From: Toxorhynchites rutilus septentrionalis
Lineage: Eukaryota; Arthropoda; Insecta; Diptera; Culicidae
Assembly: GCF_029784135.1 (NCBI RefSeq)
Contig: NC_073745.1
Location: 311,686,560 to 311,750,559, forward strand
Reading direction: 5' to 3'
Length of the DNA stretch: 64,000 nucleotides
The notes beneath the pieces were generated by a model that worked only from the letters and a program-made list of their open reading frames with translations, searched no databases and was not told the origin of the DNA. Positions within the stretch are counted from its first letter, which is position 1, and every line of letters starts with the position of its first letter. Of the stretch, positions 1 through 11,278 are shown in pieces. The position numbers and the translations under genes were made by a program.

Positions 1-1053
1 CCTGGAAGATTGGAAGTTCACATATCAGGCATACCAGTCAGTTACTCAAATGTTACAACATTGAGTGTGTCAGCGAATAAATTTGAAAGAGGATATATAG
101 AAACTAATGACATATTTCCAAAATATATTTTTCGCATTAGAAAAAAAACAGAACATGTCGCAAACTAAAATGTTTATTTTTTTCTTTGATTTCTTCTTAT
201 ATCAGAAATAGTATTCTAATGTCTACTACGTTTAGATTTTAGAGCAACTTCATGGAAGTTTTTCTCTTGTCAGCAACTGTAATTACTTTTTTCACAATTA
301 GGGTGTTGAACACTTCATTCGTCTAAAACTAAGACACAAGCGGAAAACTTTTCGTCTCAATCTGGTTCATACGAAGTCAATTAAATTTATTTTTCAAGTG
401 AATTTTACATGAAAAAACTTGCAACCTTTTTTCCCATCCACTGTTGAATGTTTCTCCGTTAAAGGAACAAAAGATAATGTGACTCTGAATTTGTTCATTT
501 ACGTTTTTGGTCGACGAACGAGAAGAAAAATGTAATTGAAATTATGTTTAGAATACCTCAATAATTATAACCTCAATAATACTGAAATTTCAGTTTCTGC
601 TAAATTGTCAGTTGGGCTTTCATGATTTTGAACGCTAACATTGTTTTTAAGAAAAAAAATTGTTCGTTCATTTCATCTGCTTATTTTTACTTGTAATAAC
701 AACACTTTTCCTATGTAGTGGACTATTATAAGAAAAGTAACATGCATAAACAAAATCTGTGACGTTACAGATTTAAAAATCTTCCCACCTTTCATTTTCC
801 ATCTCGGGGTGCATCGATGGATAAAACACGGCAAAACAAATTTACGCAAGGGGATTTTTTTATGTCATATCCTAAAAGTATCAATTTAGGAACAAAAGTA
901 CAAGATCTTCACGAACTTCGAGTGCAAATTGTACAACTATTTCTGCGAACGTTGGAAAACTTGAATCTGAAGAACTCTCGTCAGCCGATTCAACAGGGTT
1001 TTCGGAAGTATTCGAAACGACACAATTCTACTACTTGCTGTATTCAGATTATG
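1..1053. other. AT-rich non-coding stretch, probably REV1 intron or 5' flank
   Basis: No domain, RNA gene or repeat partner in this window was recognised. A frame open from base 1 to a stop at 166-168 has about 55 codons and looks like chance. A further open frame at 817-1113 matches nothing I know and runs into the MITE that follows. The stretch lies 5' of the REV1 exon, whose upstream exons I could not find here. Confidence 0.4.
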
Positions 1054-1056
1054 TTA

Positions 1057-1408
1057 AGGTGGCCGTACACTGTTTGCCCGGAGGTCAAATATTTGATATT
1101 TTTTGACAGATAAGGTTTGATTTGATATTTGTACAAACACTATTTTGTTTGCCACTCTTCAATTTTCAACAGTAGTAAACAATATCAAACACCGAACATG
1201 GAAAAAACCAACTGAAATATTCAAGGTAACCTAACCATGCACCGACAGGTTCGAAGAACAGACTGAAAAAATATTTTAGGCATCCAATAATTGAATATTT
1301 GCTTGTCGTGTTTTGTGTAGAATATATTTGATCAGTACACGTTGGCCAAATTTTATCTGTCAAAAAGAGTCAAATATTTGGCTTCGGTCAAACAGTGTAT
1401 GAGCACCC
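1057..1408. mobile_element. MITE with ~55-bp inverted ends and TTA target duplication (PIF/Harbinger-like)
   Basis: The left end (AGGTGGCCGTACACTGTTTG) and the reverse complement of the right end (GGGTGCTCATACACTGTTTG) match, and similarity continues inward for about 55 bases to the shared TTGACAGATAA. TTA occurs directly outside both ends (1054-1056 and 1409-1411). A 3-bp TTA duplication with ends rich in G at the tip is characteristic of PIF/Harbinger elements; that assignment is inference. No coding capacity in 352 bp. Confidence 0.75.
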
Positions 1409-1676
1409 TTAGGTTTTTACGATTTTCATTCTATCCTGAAGCTATCCTAAATTTAAATCTACTGTGTGAAAGAAAAAAAATACTAAATGTTAAGCTTATC
1501 TATGATTCATCACTGCATTCCAAAGGCAACGGAGCCTAACGCAATAAGAGATGTGTGCGATTGTTTCGGTCCCTTTCTTCTTCTTCTTCTTCTTTTCCTT
1601 CGTTTACGGAGACTTTAAATCCAACGATTCATTCGTCTCCGAATCCCTTTCATTTACGTTGTTATATTGCATTAGG

Positions 1677-3204
1677 ATACAGGCAGCTACCAATGCCATC
1701 GGTGGGCGGCCGAGGGAGGATTTAGACTTTCAGCGCAGAAGAGCGGCCATATGGTGATTTGCAGCGACAGGCATCAGGGTCCCAACTCCAGGGTCCAGCT
1801 ATACAAAAACAACATTCCTTGCCGAAAACGCTAAAGATCTTTGGAGTGTTTGTTGACGACAAATTTAGCTTCCTCCGCCATTTCGAGGAAGTTAAGAAGA
1901 GCTGTGCCACCCGGTTGAATCTGTTCAAAAACCAATTCCAAACCGCACCGGAGCAACAACAGAAATATCCGGCTATCAGCAGCCGCCTCACCTAGGGCCT
2001 TGAACTGACGTGTTTGGCTGAAGGCAAGCTCCCAAAAATCTGGCACCGATCTACAACAAAGCACTACGGACTGTCTCCACTCTCCTGCCATCAAAACCAG
2101 TTGCCTCTGTCTGCGCTGAAACTGGAGAACCTTCTTTCGATCTAATCATAGACTCGGCTATCGTAGCCAGGACTGCCAGTTTCTTGTTGAAAACCAGCGG
2201 TAGAGGGGAGACCCACCTGACCGCCCTTAGCAACACGTTCCTGCAGCTGGTCAGCACACCAGACCGTTCTTCACTCGGGATGTGCCGCTTGACGACGTGA
2301 AGTTGTGGATCACCAACTCTTTCCGCACCTCAGGGCAGTTCCTCAGGAAAAGTCAAGGGCTCGATTGTCAGGTTTGACGATGTTAAAGGAATGAGAGAAC
2401 AACGAATCCTGTCCAGACTGAGGACCTGTCACTGCTCGGTCTCACGCGTATTCAATAGAGGACCCTTCCACCTACTCTGCGACATCTGTCAAATCCACAA
2501 CTCCGTCGAGCACTTCTTGTGTGGTTGCCCGAAATTTGATGATCTGTAAGAGACATCTTTTTTTTTTTTTTTTTTTTTTTATCTTCGCTTATTTTTCGTC
2601 GGCCTATTTTCGCCACTTTAGTGCCAATCACCGACATCAGGGAGGCGACTCCACCTGTTCCTACCTATCAGACTCAACAACTCATGAGCCGGGCCAACTT
2701 CTTTTACTTCCGCTCCGAAGGAAGACGTAACCAGAGATTTTTCGCCTCAGAAAATCCCAACGACGCCAGCTGGGATTGAACCCAGGCCGATCGGATTGTG
2801 AGGCTGTTACGCTAACCATACAACCTCTGGCGCCGTCAAGAGACATCTTGAGTACCAGCGCTTGTCTGCTGCCTAAAAGATGCCGAACTATTTTTTTAAG
2901 ATCTAGTATCTGAACAGTGGATCAGTCAAGAAGATGAAGGGGAATAAGAACACTTCGGCATCTTCAACGGCACGGCTTTCTCTCCATTGACCTGGAGCTG
3001 CCATCTGGTCCAACAAGCAAACAGCAAGTTTTTGTTAAGTTATGTTTCGTAAAAGAAGTTATATATGTTTAATTTTTGCGTCCAATTTTTATGTGATAAT
3101 TTTATGTGCTATCTGTTCCCAGCGACCCCTTGCGGCAATGCCGTCGATAAAGAGGCGAACCAGCCCAGGAGGCAGAAAACCTTCTAAATAAAGAATAAAA
3201 AAAA
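1677..3204 (+). mobile_element. 5'-truncated non-LTR retrotransposon with 14-bp target-site duplication
   Basis: The segment is flanked by identical 14-base repeats, TATATTGCATTAGG, at 1663-1676 and 3205-3218. The right end is an A-rich tail containing AATAAA-like units, so it inserted in plus orientation. Near its left end the frame encodes a degraded reverse-transcriptase C-terminal part (LGVFVDDKFSF-like stretch around 1830-1870, then broken frames), so only the 3' part of the element is present. A SINE is inserted at 2559-2837. Clade not assignable with confidence. It lies in the intron or flank upstream of the REV1 exon. Confidence 0.75.
2559..2837 (-). mobile_element. tRNA-derived SINE inserted in the retrotransposon
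   Basis: Read on the minus strand the head (2837 downward) is tRNA-like: an A-box-like stretch with TGGTTAGCGTAA and a B box GGTTCAATCCC, followed by a body and ending in a poly(A) run (poly(T) on plus, about 2559-2580). An 11-bp target duplication AAGAGACATCT is present at 2548-2558 and 2838-2848. It is therefore younger than the host retrotransposon. Not a functional tRNA, because the acceptor stem does not close and the body continues past it. Confidence 0.85.
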
Positions 3205-3365
3205 TATATTGCATTAGGTTTTATTGCACCTGCTACTGATAGGTGAGATTGTTATTTTAGAATTGAACACCCGATTCGCTCTCATAAAAAAAATCTCGTT
3301 CGTTTGTGAATTTAAAATTGAATTGCCAAATTCTTTCGATTTCAATGTCATTTTGCATTTCGCAG

Positions 3366-5220
3366 ATACACTCTGAACATAGAAGCGGTTAGCTGTGACG
3401 AAATGTTTGTCGACCTCACCGATCTTGTCAGTAGCACCGGAGTGGATGTTATGGACTTTGTTAGCTTCGTTCGGACGCAAATTAAAGAAGCTACTGGATG
3501 TCCATGTTCAGCGGGAGTTGGCGCCAATCGTCTGCAGGCTCGTATGGCAACCAAAAAAGCGAAACCGGATGGGCAATATTACATCGCTCAGGACATGGTT
3601 CTCGAGTACATGCGTGAAATCCCTATTGCAGATCTACCGGGTATTGGACCGAGCACCAGTTACAAACTGAAACAAATGTCTTTGGTCAATTGCGAGGATT
3701 TGCAGAATATTTCCATCACAATCCTGCAACGTGAGTTCGGGAAAAAGTTTGGGGATACTATATTCCAAGCCTGTCGAGGAATCGACGAACGGCCCCTGGC
3801 GTATGAACAAGTTAGGAAATCAGTTTCCGTTGACGTCAATTATGGCATTAGATTTAAAGAGACTGCCGATGTGGATCGTTTCATGAGGCAATTATCAGAA
3901 GAGATCCACAAACGACTTATGGAGATCAAAAAGCGCGGCAAACTTATCACAGTGAAGCTGTTAGTTCGTTCTCCCGAAGCACCTGTTGAAACCGCAAAGT
4001 TCATGGGACACGGACTTTGTGAAGTTATCACGAAGTCGTGTCCTTTGAAAGACTATACTTGTGATTTGGAAACAATTGTCACAACTGTTCTTTCTTTGAT
4101 GAAACAAATCACAGTTCCTCCCCAAGAGCTCCGCGGTATTGGACTACAGATATCAAAATTTGATGAGAAGAAATCGTGTAATACAACAAAGAACTTATTG
4201 AAGAGTATGTTTCAGAAGGTTGAAGCTAAGAACGAAGCTCTCAAAAAAGAAGTAGTTGTAGATCAAACAGTCGTGAAACCATTCCAACTCGTGACTGAAC
4301 AAGCTTTATCTAAACTAGAATTATCCCCGACAAAATTGCTTTCAATCACAGCTCCGAATGCTTCACCAGAAAATACACCAAAAAAGCAGGAATCAAAACC
4401 ACCGTCAGCTGCTAAAGTTGGGAAAGGAAGGGGTCGCCCACCTAAGAGCCTAACACGTAACAAATCCAAACAAAATAACGATATGATTCGATTTTTGCGT
4501 GAGACCAAAACCGAGCAGAAAGAGATAACGCTCCCCGATGGTTTCGATCCTGAAGTGTGGGCTGCTCTGCCAGATGAAGTACGAGCTGACGTTATTAAAG
4601 ACTACAAATTACAAGCTAAATCGAACAGAAGTATTCCCTCAACTCGTCCACAGGAGCAGCCTCCAACGTCCTCGAAAATCGCCCAAGAAGAAACAAAACC
4701 AGATAAAATAGTTGTGGATGTGAAATTTCTCCAGGCGCTTCCACCGGAGTTGCGGGTAGAAGTCGAGCGGCAGATTGAGCTGCAAAAAGACACGATGGTT
4801 GTAATGAGCAGTGAGCCCGAATTTGAAGAGCGTCTCCGTGTGACGCCGGATTCAAGTACTGCGAAAATGGAAGCGAGTACAGCTACGCAGCCTGACGATA
4901 ATATACTGTTGAGACCTGATTGGAGAAGTCTGCTCAAAGCATGGATTGATAGTGCCGATGAACCGAAGCAGGTGGATGTGGATATGATAGCTGCCAATGC
5001 TTGCGAACTAGTTGAGCAGAAGAAGCTCTACGAGCTGCATCTTTTTTTGCGATTTTTGTTCAGGCTATTGAACGAATGCGACCGCTGCCGTTGGCATCAG
5101 GCTTACATAAAGATTGTACAATCAGTTCAATCGATCGTAAGAGAAAAGTATGGAACGAAGCTCGCCGTTTGCTCTAAATTTAACTGTGAAAACAACGATT
5201 GTTGTAATGATATTAAATAA
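3366..5220 (+). CDS. REV1: DNA repair protein REV1, last coding exon (partial gene)
   Basis: Y-family translesion polymerase scaffold; it inserts dCMP opposite abasic sites and recruits other translesion polymerases and Pol zeta in the nucleus. The exon opens after a TTTCGCAG acceptor ending at 3365 and gives 617 residues. Its first residues contain the catalytic SCDE motif (3391-3402). Then follow the thumb helix-hairpin-helix (LPGIGPS, about 3640), the little-finger region (to about 4160), a linker, two ubiquitin-binding motifs with the Leu-Pro core (about 4531-4600 and 4714-4780) and the C-terminal polymerase-binding domain (about 4906-5200). BRCT and the first half of the palm are missing: they must lie in exons further upstream, which I could not find in 1-3365. 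The reading frame is intact to TAA at 5218-5220. Confidence 0.95.
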
Positions 5221-5221
5221 A
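5216..5221 (+). promoter_or_regulatory. poly(A) signal overlapping the REV1 stop codon
   Basis: AATAAA begins two bases before the TAA stop (5218-5220). No closer AATAAA is evident just downstream, so the transcript may have a very short 3' UTR. Use of the signal is inference. Confidence 0.45.
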
Positions 5222-5550
5222 GTTGTTGAGTTTAAAATTTTGGCCAATTTTCATCCGAAAGAAGTGTCTGAGACCTTTGTCACTAACGAAACTTTTCAGG
5301 AACAAATCCTACACATCATTTAAAAAATATGATGAACGAGAATTGTATAGCAGAATGTGTAAAGTCTTACGCTTTGCCTCTGCAACAAGCTGCAGCTACT
5401 TCGTTAATGGCACATTCCGTGTCCTTTCCCTAGCCGATCAGAGGCCGGAATTGAATTTATACCAAAAACTAGTGGCTTTCCATGGAGTCAATCAACGAAA
5501 TCATTGAGTCATGAGTTTTCAAACAATTTTTTTTCAGTTGAACTGCGGAA

Positions 5551-6235
5551 ATGGCCATCGTCAAGTACTTTGAGTCCGCCGGATACGCCCGTTCCGGTGT
5601 CTATAATATTCTTACATTTATGGAGAAGAATAAGAGCATTGAACTCCGATCGTCCGACAGTGCTACGCGATCGTAAACTGCAGCAGAAGTTAAAGTAGAA
5701 GACGGAGGGAAATGTGGCTATATCGTTCCGGTGTTTGGGCCGGGAGGTCAGAGCAACGGGTCAGACAGTGAAAATATACCTAGCGGAGATGGACATGCGG
5801 AAACGTAAAGTCAAGACCGGCCGTATCGGGACACTATCCAGTGATCCAGAAACAAAAGCTAAAAGTTATGAGAGTTAACATCTTCCGGTGAAGCGAAACG
5901 TAACGGTCGTCATTAACGACGAGACGTATTTAACGATAGATGAGAACGACTGGCAGAGAACTAATTGCTTTAGGCTTCCCATGAACCCCTATGAGGTAAG
6001 TTCATCGCCCATAAGTTCCGAAAGAAGGTGATTCTGTGGCTAACCATCAGCGAAAAGAAAGTGTCAAATCCGTACTACTTCCATTCCGCTTCAGAAGTCC
6101 GCCAACCCTCCGAACGTCCGCCAGCTGCGATCTATCGAGAATCTCTCGCCAAACCTGAAACGGGTGGTGCACTCCAACATTTTCGTGGCGAAAACGGAGG
6201 AGGAACTTATAAATAAAGTTAAGAAAGAACTGAAA
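5551..6235 (+). pseudogene. Tc1/mariner-group transposase relic
   Basis: Fragments in several frames resemble a Tc1-like transposase: an N-terminal helix-turn-helix-like start from the ATG at 5551 (KYFESAGYARS), a segment with NDETYLTIDEND around 5918-5950 carrying the first catalytic Asp, and a piece around 6012-6070 with the KKVILWLTISEK block usual just after it. Stops and frameshifts break the frame throughout. A second relic of the same family lies at about 26800-27430. No inverted ends were found. Non-functional. Confidence 0.55.
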
Positions 6236-6279
6236 AACAGGTCAACAAGTATGTTCTCGACAGCAATTGAAAAGCATAA

Positions 6280-6365
6280 TTTTAGACACCCCCTCCCCCT
6301 CCGTGGACAAGCGTGGACATTTCCTATACCCCTCCCCTGTTGTCCACGTGGACATTTCTCCAGTT
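6280..6365. repeat. Dispersed GTGGACA-rich repeat, copy 1
   Basis: Contains CGTGGACAAGCGTGGACATT and a downstream TTGTCCACGTGGACATT block separated by a C-rich run. The same arrangement recurs at about 16430-16535 and 59085-59180. It may be the end of a TIR element, since GTCCACGTGGAC is palindromic, but no partner end was identified. Confidence 0.5.
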
Positions 6366-6769
6366 TTTGGGAAAAATCAAGAAAATTCTATTTTTTCCCT
6401 TAAATTTCATTTCAAGATTGTTGTTATTGTCTATTCCATGTTTTATTGATAAAAATGATAACCTTATTAATAGTAACGATTTGTTTTGAATACTTCGTTT
6501 TTTTATTAAATTGTCCGGGAAGTTCAATATTTATACATACAAGTGGGAACAAAGTGGTCACCCTAAGAAATATGCCCATTTCCGGCGTCCACAACCCGAT
6601 TCAATTCCCATTTATCGAAGAATATTACAGTTGAACTCATTTTTCTTCAAGATAGAAGACGGCTTTTACTATAAAAATTCGAAATAGTACACTTTTTATC
6701 ATTAGAAAAAAAAATGAAAAATCGAAATTTTTTTTGCTCGGAGGTAAAGTGGTCACTCGCACATATCAA

Positions 6770-7475
6770 TGAGGTACATATCGAGGTGGAGCAGTAGGCG
6801 AAGTATATCTGTATTGGCAAGCAAAATATCGTGTCGTAATTATTTGCATTCAATATGGAATGTATATGGAAGAAACTAAACAATGTTCAAAGTACTCACG
6901 GTTGCATGATAATTTGAGCCGAAATTCTCATGAAATCGTTCAACTGTTTGTTTTTTAACAGATGACAATTGTATTGCGGCTTATTTCGATTGTTTATTTA
7001 GTAAAAAGGTCCAGAGAGCAGTCGTATACTTAGATCTCGAAAGCAGTAACATTTTCGGTGAATTTTTTATTAATTGCCGATTATTTTCTCACAACATACA
7101 CACCGACACTGAAAGCCTTCTAAACATTAACTTTGTCACGTTAAAATAATGAAAGTTCGTTTGTTTCTATGAACGTGGGGGAGTGAAAATGGCACATGGA
7201 AATATCACTTTTATCTGTATTTTTCGACGTGATTTCACAAATATTCACTACACAATGTCATATTCGTTTCATATTCAGCGGGAACTCTAATAAAATGTAC
7301 GTTTTTAATTGATAAAACACTTCCTGAAAATAGCATTTTCACATGGATTTGCTAGGCAATCAAATATAAACATAACAACTGACGTCACTATTTGGAAAAT
7401 GGTTATGGCAGCGCATGCTATGTCGCTCGAAAAACCACCATCTTCATTACCTTTTTTCCAGGACATTGCGCACAT
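6770..7475. repeat. Dispersed repeat, long copy
   Basis: Two blocks match the shorter copy at 10665-10895: the block starting ATCGAGGTGGAGCAGTAG (about 6780-6895) and the block with GGTTATGGCAGCGCATGC (about 7400-7465). In the shorter copy the intervening sequence is missing, so one is a deletion derivative of the other or of a common ancestor. No coding capacity seen. Confidence 0.55.
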
Positions 7476-8655
7476 ATCAAGCTAAATGGGATAGATTTAT
7501 GCGTTTTTTTCGTCCAAATTTATTCAAATCATATTTGATATAGTAGGTATATGTATGAAATAAGCTTGGCCTATTCACCTAGAGTATCAATTTAATTTTT
7601 CTCATGCACACAAAAATATAGTAAGCAACACATAACGTTCCGCATAATAAGGCTTCGTTTAGTTGGAGTGGCATATTTTTCCAGGGTCAATGTCACAAAA
7701 GAAGCTTCAAGAGCAGAATGTGACGAGGTATATCAGCTTTAGTAAACAGAACATTGTATGTCGTTATTCACCCATGACACTTTGCCCCCAAACATAAAAT
7801 TAATTTCTATGCTAAGTAATCGCTGAGTTTAAATAAAATATCTGCTCACCTCTCCTAGAATATGTGAACAGTTGTCCAAACTGATGATTTGTCCAATATA
7901 TCAGATTGAATAAACTAAATTTCACGAAAAATTCCTTAGATACCATGCGCACAGAACTACGGCCGATTGGCTATCGAGAGAGCAATTTCTGTTTTTATTT
8001 TACATGCGACAGCTCTACTGAAGTACGGGGTGATTCAAAAGTCATTAAATTCTTCAAACATATGGTGAATATCAATACGGCATCTATAGTTAATAGTTAT
8101 ACTCTCAAACAAGCAGGTGACCACTTTGCCCCTCATGACCAATTTGCTCCCACTACCCCTACCCATATCGAAATATCACTTGTGAATCTGCTCTCGAGTA
8201 TTTTCATTAAAGCTGACAGGCTCTTCGAGTTTAAAAAAAAAACAGACAATGAAATCAAGCATTTTGTTTGAAAACATGAATGAAATATGAATGCCAAATG
8301 GAAGAAAAGCGAATCTCTAAATAATGCAGAAGTGGTATAAATAAAAAAAGACGAGTGGGTAATGTCGGGGACATAACCGGATATCATGGAGCACAGATCC
8401 CAGAATGGCCAACTTTTCATGTACAAAATTACAGAAAAATCAAAGGATAAAATAAAACCTCAGTACTCAGCAAACACTCAAACGTTTAGATTCAAATACG
8501 AAAAAATCAAAATTGGTCGTGCAAATGTCTTCCGTTCCCAGGTTGCAGGGGTTATTGTTCATCCGGCAACGAACACATACTTGATGGCAAGCATATCGTA
8601 ATAAGAATTTACCGTCTGGTCTGGTTTTTCGTGATATAATTGGGCTTTGCACTCC
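7476..8655. other. Intergenic stretch without recognised features
   Basis: Contains two medium open frames (7906-8271 plus and 8133-8426 minus) that overlap on opposite strands and match no family I recognise. AT-rich, with no codon pattern or splice context that would support a gene. Confidence 0.35.
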
Positions 8656-8660
8656 TTATG

Positions 8661-9060
8661 AATAACTGTGTTCTACTAGTCAAGTCCTTCATTTGATACC
8701 CATATTGATGGGGTTTAGAGAAAGTATGTAGTCCGCCATTTTGTGGTGGCGGCCATTTGCATTTTTTATAAATAACTGTATTCTACTAGTCAATCCCTTT
8801 CATTTGATACCCATATTGATGGGGCTATGAGAAAATATGTAATCCGCCATTTTGTAGCGGTCGCCATCTTGGATTTTCGAGATCATGAAATATGCAGTTT
8901 TATAATGACTGCAGAGATAAAGGTGTGTTCCAAATTTCAGATCAATCGGTTAACAGGCAAGGGGTCAAATTTCAATAAATGTGATACAGCGCCATAGACA
9001 AAGATGTTACATACAAACATACAAATATGTCATAGCTAAATAAAACCGTTTAAAAACTCC
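8661..9060. repeat. Interspersed repeat with a 110-bp tandem duplication
   Basis: AATAACTGTGTTCTACTAGT at 8661 recurs at 8771 (AATAACTGTATTCTACTAGT), each followed by a ATTTGATACCCATATTGATG block and a CCGCCATTTTGT block. Downstream comes a tail with repeated ACATACAAA units. This looks like the 3' part of a transposon. No protein-coding part was recognised. Confidence 0.55.
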
Positions 9061-9092
9061 AGCATTCTATAAAATCGAGCGTGATTAGCCAC

Positions 9093-9470
9093 TCATTCAC
9101 CCGGCGCGACACTTCCACCGCTTTTCACACACTTCGATAGGCTCTCCTGCTCCACATCCCATTGAAACTCCTGTCTCTCACTCTTCCGGTATTGCACCGC
9201 ATACATCCCCGGCAAATGAAGCAATCTCTTATGCTGAAAATCAATTTCAAGATAGCGTCTTTCCTGCTTGGCGTCCGATGATAGAATGTGGCCTAGCCCC
9301 ACCATCGCTCACTTTATATAGCCATATAGTTAACGTTGTAACGACCGCCTATATTTATTTATAATCTCTTTTTTGTCTCCCTCCTTTGCCTTGTCCATAC
9401 GATTCGCCCGTACCCGTGGTTGCTTGTAATGAATAGCTGTTTGCTGCGGGAGCGCAGATAAAATGTGTGG
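9093..9470 (-). other. Unrecognised stretch with a 70-codon minus frame
   Basis: A minus frame from 9305 to 9093 (70 codons) is open and less AT-rich than its surroundings, but I recognise no family. Upstream on the minus strand there are further short open pieces with stops between them, which fits a decayed element better than an exon. Low certainty either way. Confidence 0.25.
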
Positions 9471-9739
9471 GAAAGTAGGGAATTCTTTCATTCATTATTT
9501 CATCAATTTTCAAAAATTTTTATCAACTGAAAAACCGTAATGTGTAGCATATAAACAATTGCTGAGGATATTTTCTATCAATGTGTGTATTTGGAACCAA
9601 AATCCATTCATTAATTGAGGACGTATTAGCGTTCAAAAACTGAACACTTTTTCACACCGAAATATTGAAATGGGCCCCTATATTGAAAGGTTAGACGTAG
9701 TTCTACGTCAAAACGATGTTGATAATATCGCGCTGTGTG

Positions 9740-10268
9740 GTATTCTAGATTTAGAGTGTAATTTGTATGACAACACGAGTGTGTTGATTATTACATTTAC
9801 ACTTAGAAAAATCCTCGGTCGAAAACTACCAAATACATTTGGTAATGCAAAATTAGTAGAATGTACAAATTTTTTGTACATATTGTCAACAAACCCGCAT
9901 CCCTACCAGAGATTAGTATATTTTACTCGATAACATTAGTAAGCTTGGATATTGTCATATCTGAAAACTGGTGAGAAAAGCGCGTATTAACCATTTTCAT
10001 TGTTCCCATAAGGCAATACGGAGGTATAAGAAGGATATAATTCTGATACGTGCATTTTCGGCGAGAAAATGTAGCCGACATTGGGCTTCCGAATCATGGT
10101 TCTGCTTGACATATGTGTTTATTAGTACGGTCGAAAATGACTATAGATTGGTAGTATTTACCAAAAAATTCGTTATATTTACTAATTATTCCTCTCAGTG
10201 TAGAGAGAAATGAATGCCGGGTTTTGAACAATTGATAGTGTTGTGTGTTGTTGATTGTGGGAATATCA
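9740..10268. repeat. Repeat split by a MITE (paralogue at 14930-15056)
   Basis: 9740-9799 plus 10201-10268 together match 14930-15056 (shared blocks TAGATTTAGAGTGTAATTTG and TTTTGAACAATTGATAGTG). In the paralogue the two halves are contiguous, so it is the empty site of the insertion at 9800-10200. Confidence 0.75.
9800..10200. mobile_element. TA-flanked MITE, 401 bp, with empty-site paralogue
   Basis: Ends are imperfect inverted repeats: CACTTAGAAAAAT on the left, and CACTGAGAGGAAT as the reverse complement of the right. TA is duplicated at 9798-9799 and 10201-10202, while the paralogue at about 14990 has a single TA. Short open frames inside show no transposase. Family unknown to me. Confidence 0.75.
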
Positions 10269-10287
10269 CATTGGCGATCCTGCCATA

Positions 10288-10525
10288 CTTCTTCTTGAAT
10301 GGCGTTAACGTTCCCTGTGGAACTTTTGCCGTCTCAACGTATGCATTAACTAGCGTCATTTATTAATACTTAGATGAGATTTCTTAAGCCAAATAACACG
10401 CCTTGAATGTATTCCGAGGGGCAAGCTCTTGAATACGCGTGACCACAGTGCAAGTCGAAGGAAATTCCTTTGACGAAAAATCCTCCGGCCAGAACGGGAA
10501 TCGAACCCGAACACCCGACATGATA
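10288..10525 (-). mobile_element. Feilai-like tRNA-SINE, degraded
   Basis: Minus-strand copy of the SINE also found at 31088-31367. Shared features in minus orientation are a B-box region GGTTCGATTCCCGTTCTGG, the body with CTTGCACTGTGGTCACGCG, and a tail ending in GAAGAAG units. The tRNA-like head is diverged or truncated near 10525. Naming as Feilai-like rests on recall of the Aedes family. Confidence 0.7.
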
Positions 10526-10664
10526 ATGTGAGACTAGATTCGCTGGATAGGAGAATGATTTTATTCAAATTCTCAGATTGGTAAGTGATAAGAAAGAGAA
10601 ATGATAAATAATTTTTTTGTTTCTAGTTTGAACGGGGAAACAGATGAAAACAATGAGTTAGATA

Positions 10665-10895
10665 TCGAGGTGGAGTAGTAGAAGAAGTATATCAATATTG
10701 GTGAGCAAAATGTGATGGCGTCATTGTGAATATGGCGTTCTATGTTAATATGGAAGAAACATCAATGTTTAAGGTATTTCACGGCAGTTGAATGTAGACA
10801 CAAGTATTGACGTTGCGATGTGAAAGGTGGTTATGGCCGTGCATGCGATGTCACTCGTAACTCCACTATCTTCATTACCTTCATTTCCAGTATTT
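10665..10895. repeat. Dispersed repeat, short copy
   Basis: Shorter version of 6770-7475: the GAGGTGGAGTAGTAG block and the GGTTATGGCCGTGCATGCGA block are joined with roughly 0.5 kb of the longer copy missing between them. Confidence 0.55.
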
Positions 10896-11278
10896 AGAAA
10901 TGAAAATGTCGAGAATGGATGCCAGAAAAATGATTTTCCTAAGATCAAAACAGTGGGGTCGGGTCAAGCCCAAGGCCATCTTATAAATAAAAAACAGGAA
11001 GTGGGTTATATATATGGTATAACCGCAAGGGTGACGTAGGACTATCGTTGATTTAGAGATCATTTGTTTGAAGTTGAATCTAAATCCATTCTGAATGAAT
11101 GAATAAATGAATATTTGGGAGACTTCGAAAACGAGAGCGTTACGTTGGAGGCACAAGGTTTTATGCATCCAATATAGGATACGAAAAACCTTGTTCTGAA
11201 GAATAATCTTCAGAAGCTTTCCTGCTAACTGTACTTGATTGACAAATCACAAACCCAAATGTATTATATGGATATTCT

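Noticed and set aside
1..168. Open frame from the window edge, about 55 codons
   Set aside because: A frame this long is expected by chance in six frames of AT-rich DNA, and it shows no motif.
4263..4997. Minus-strand frames of 81 and 131 codons
   Set aside because: Antisense shadows of the REV1 exon.
10480..10525. Possible tRNA B box on the minus strand
   Set aside because: Part of a degraded SINE of the same family.
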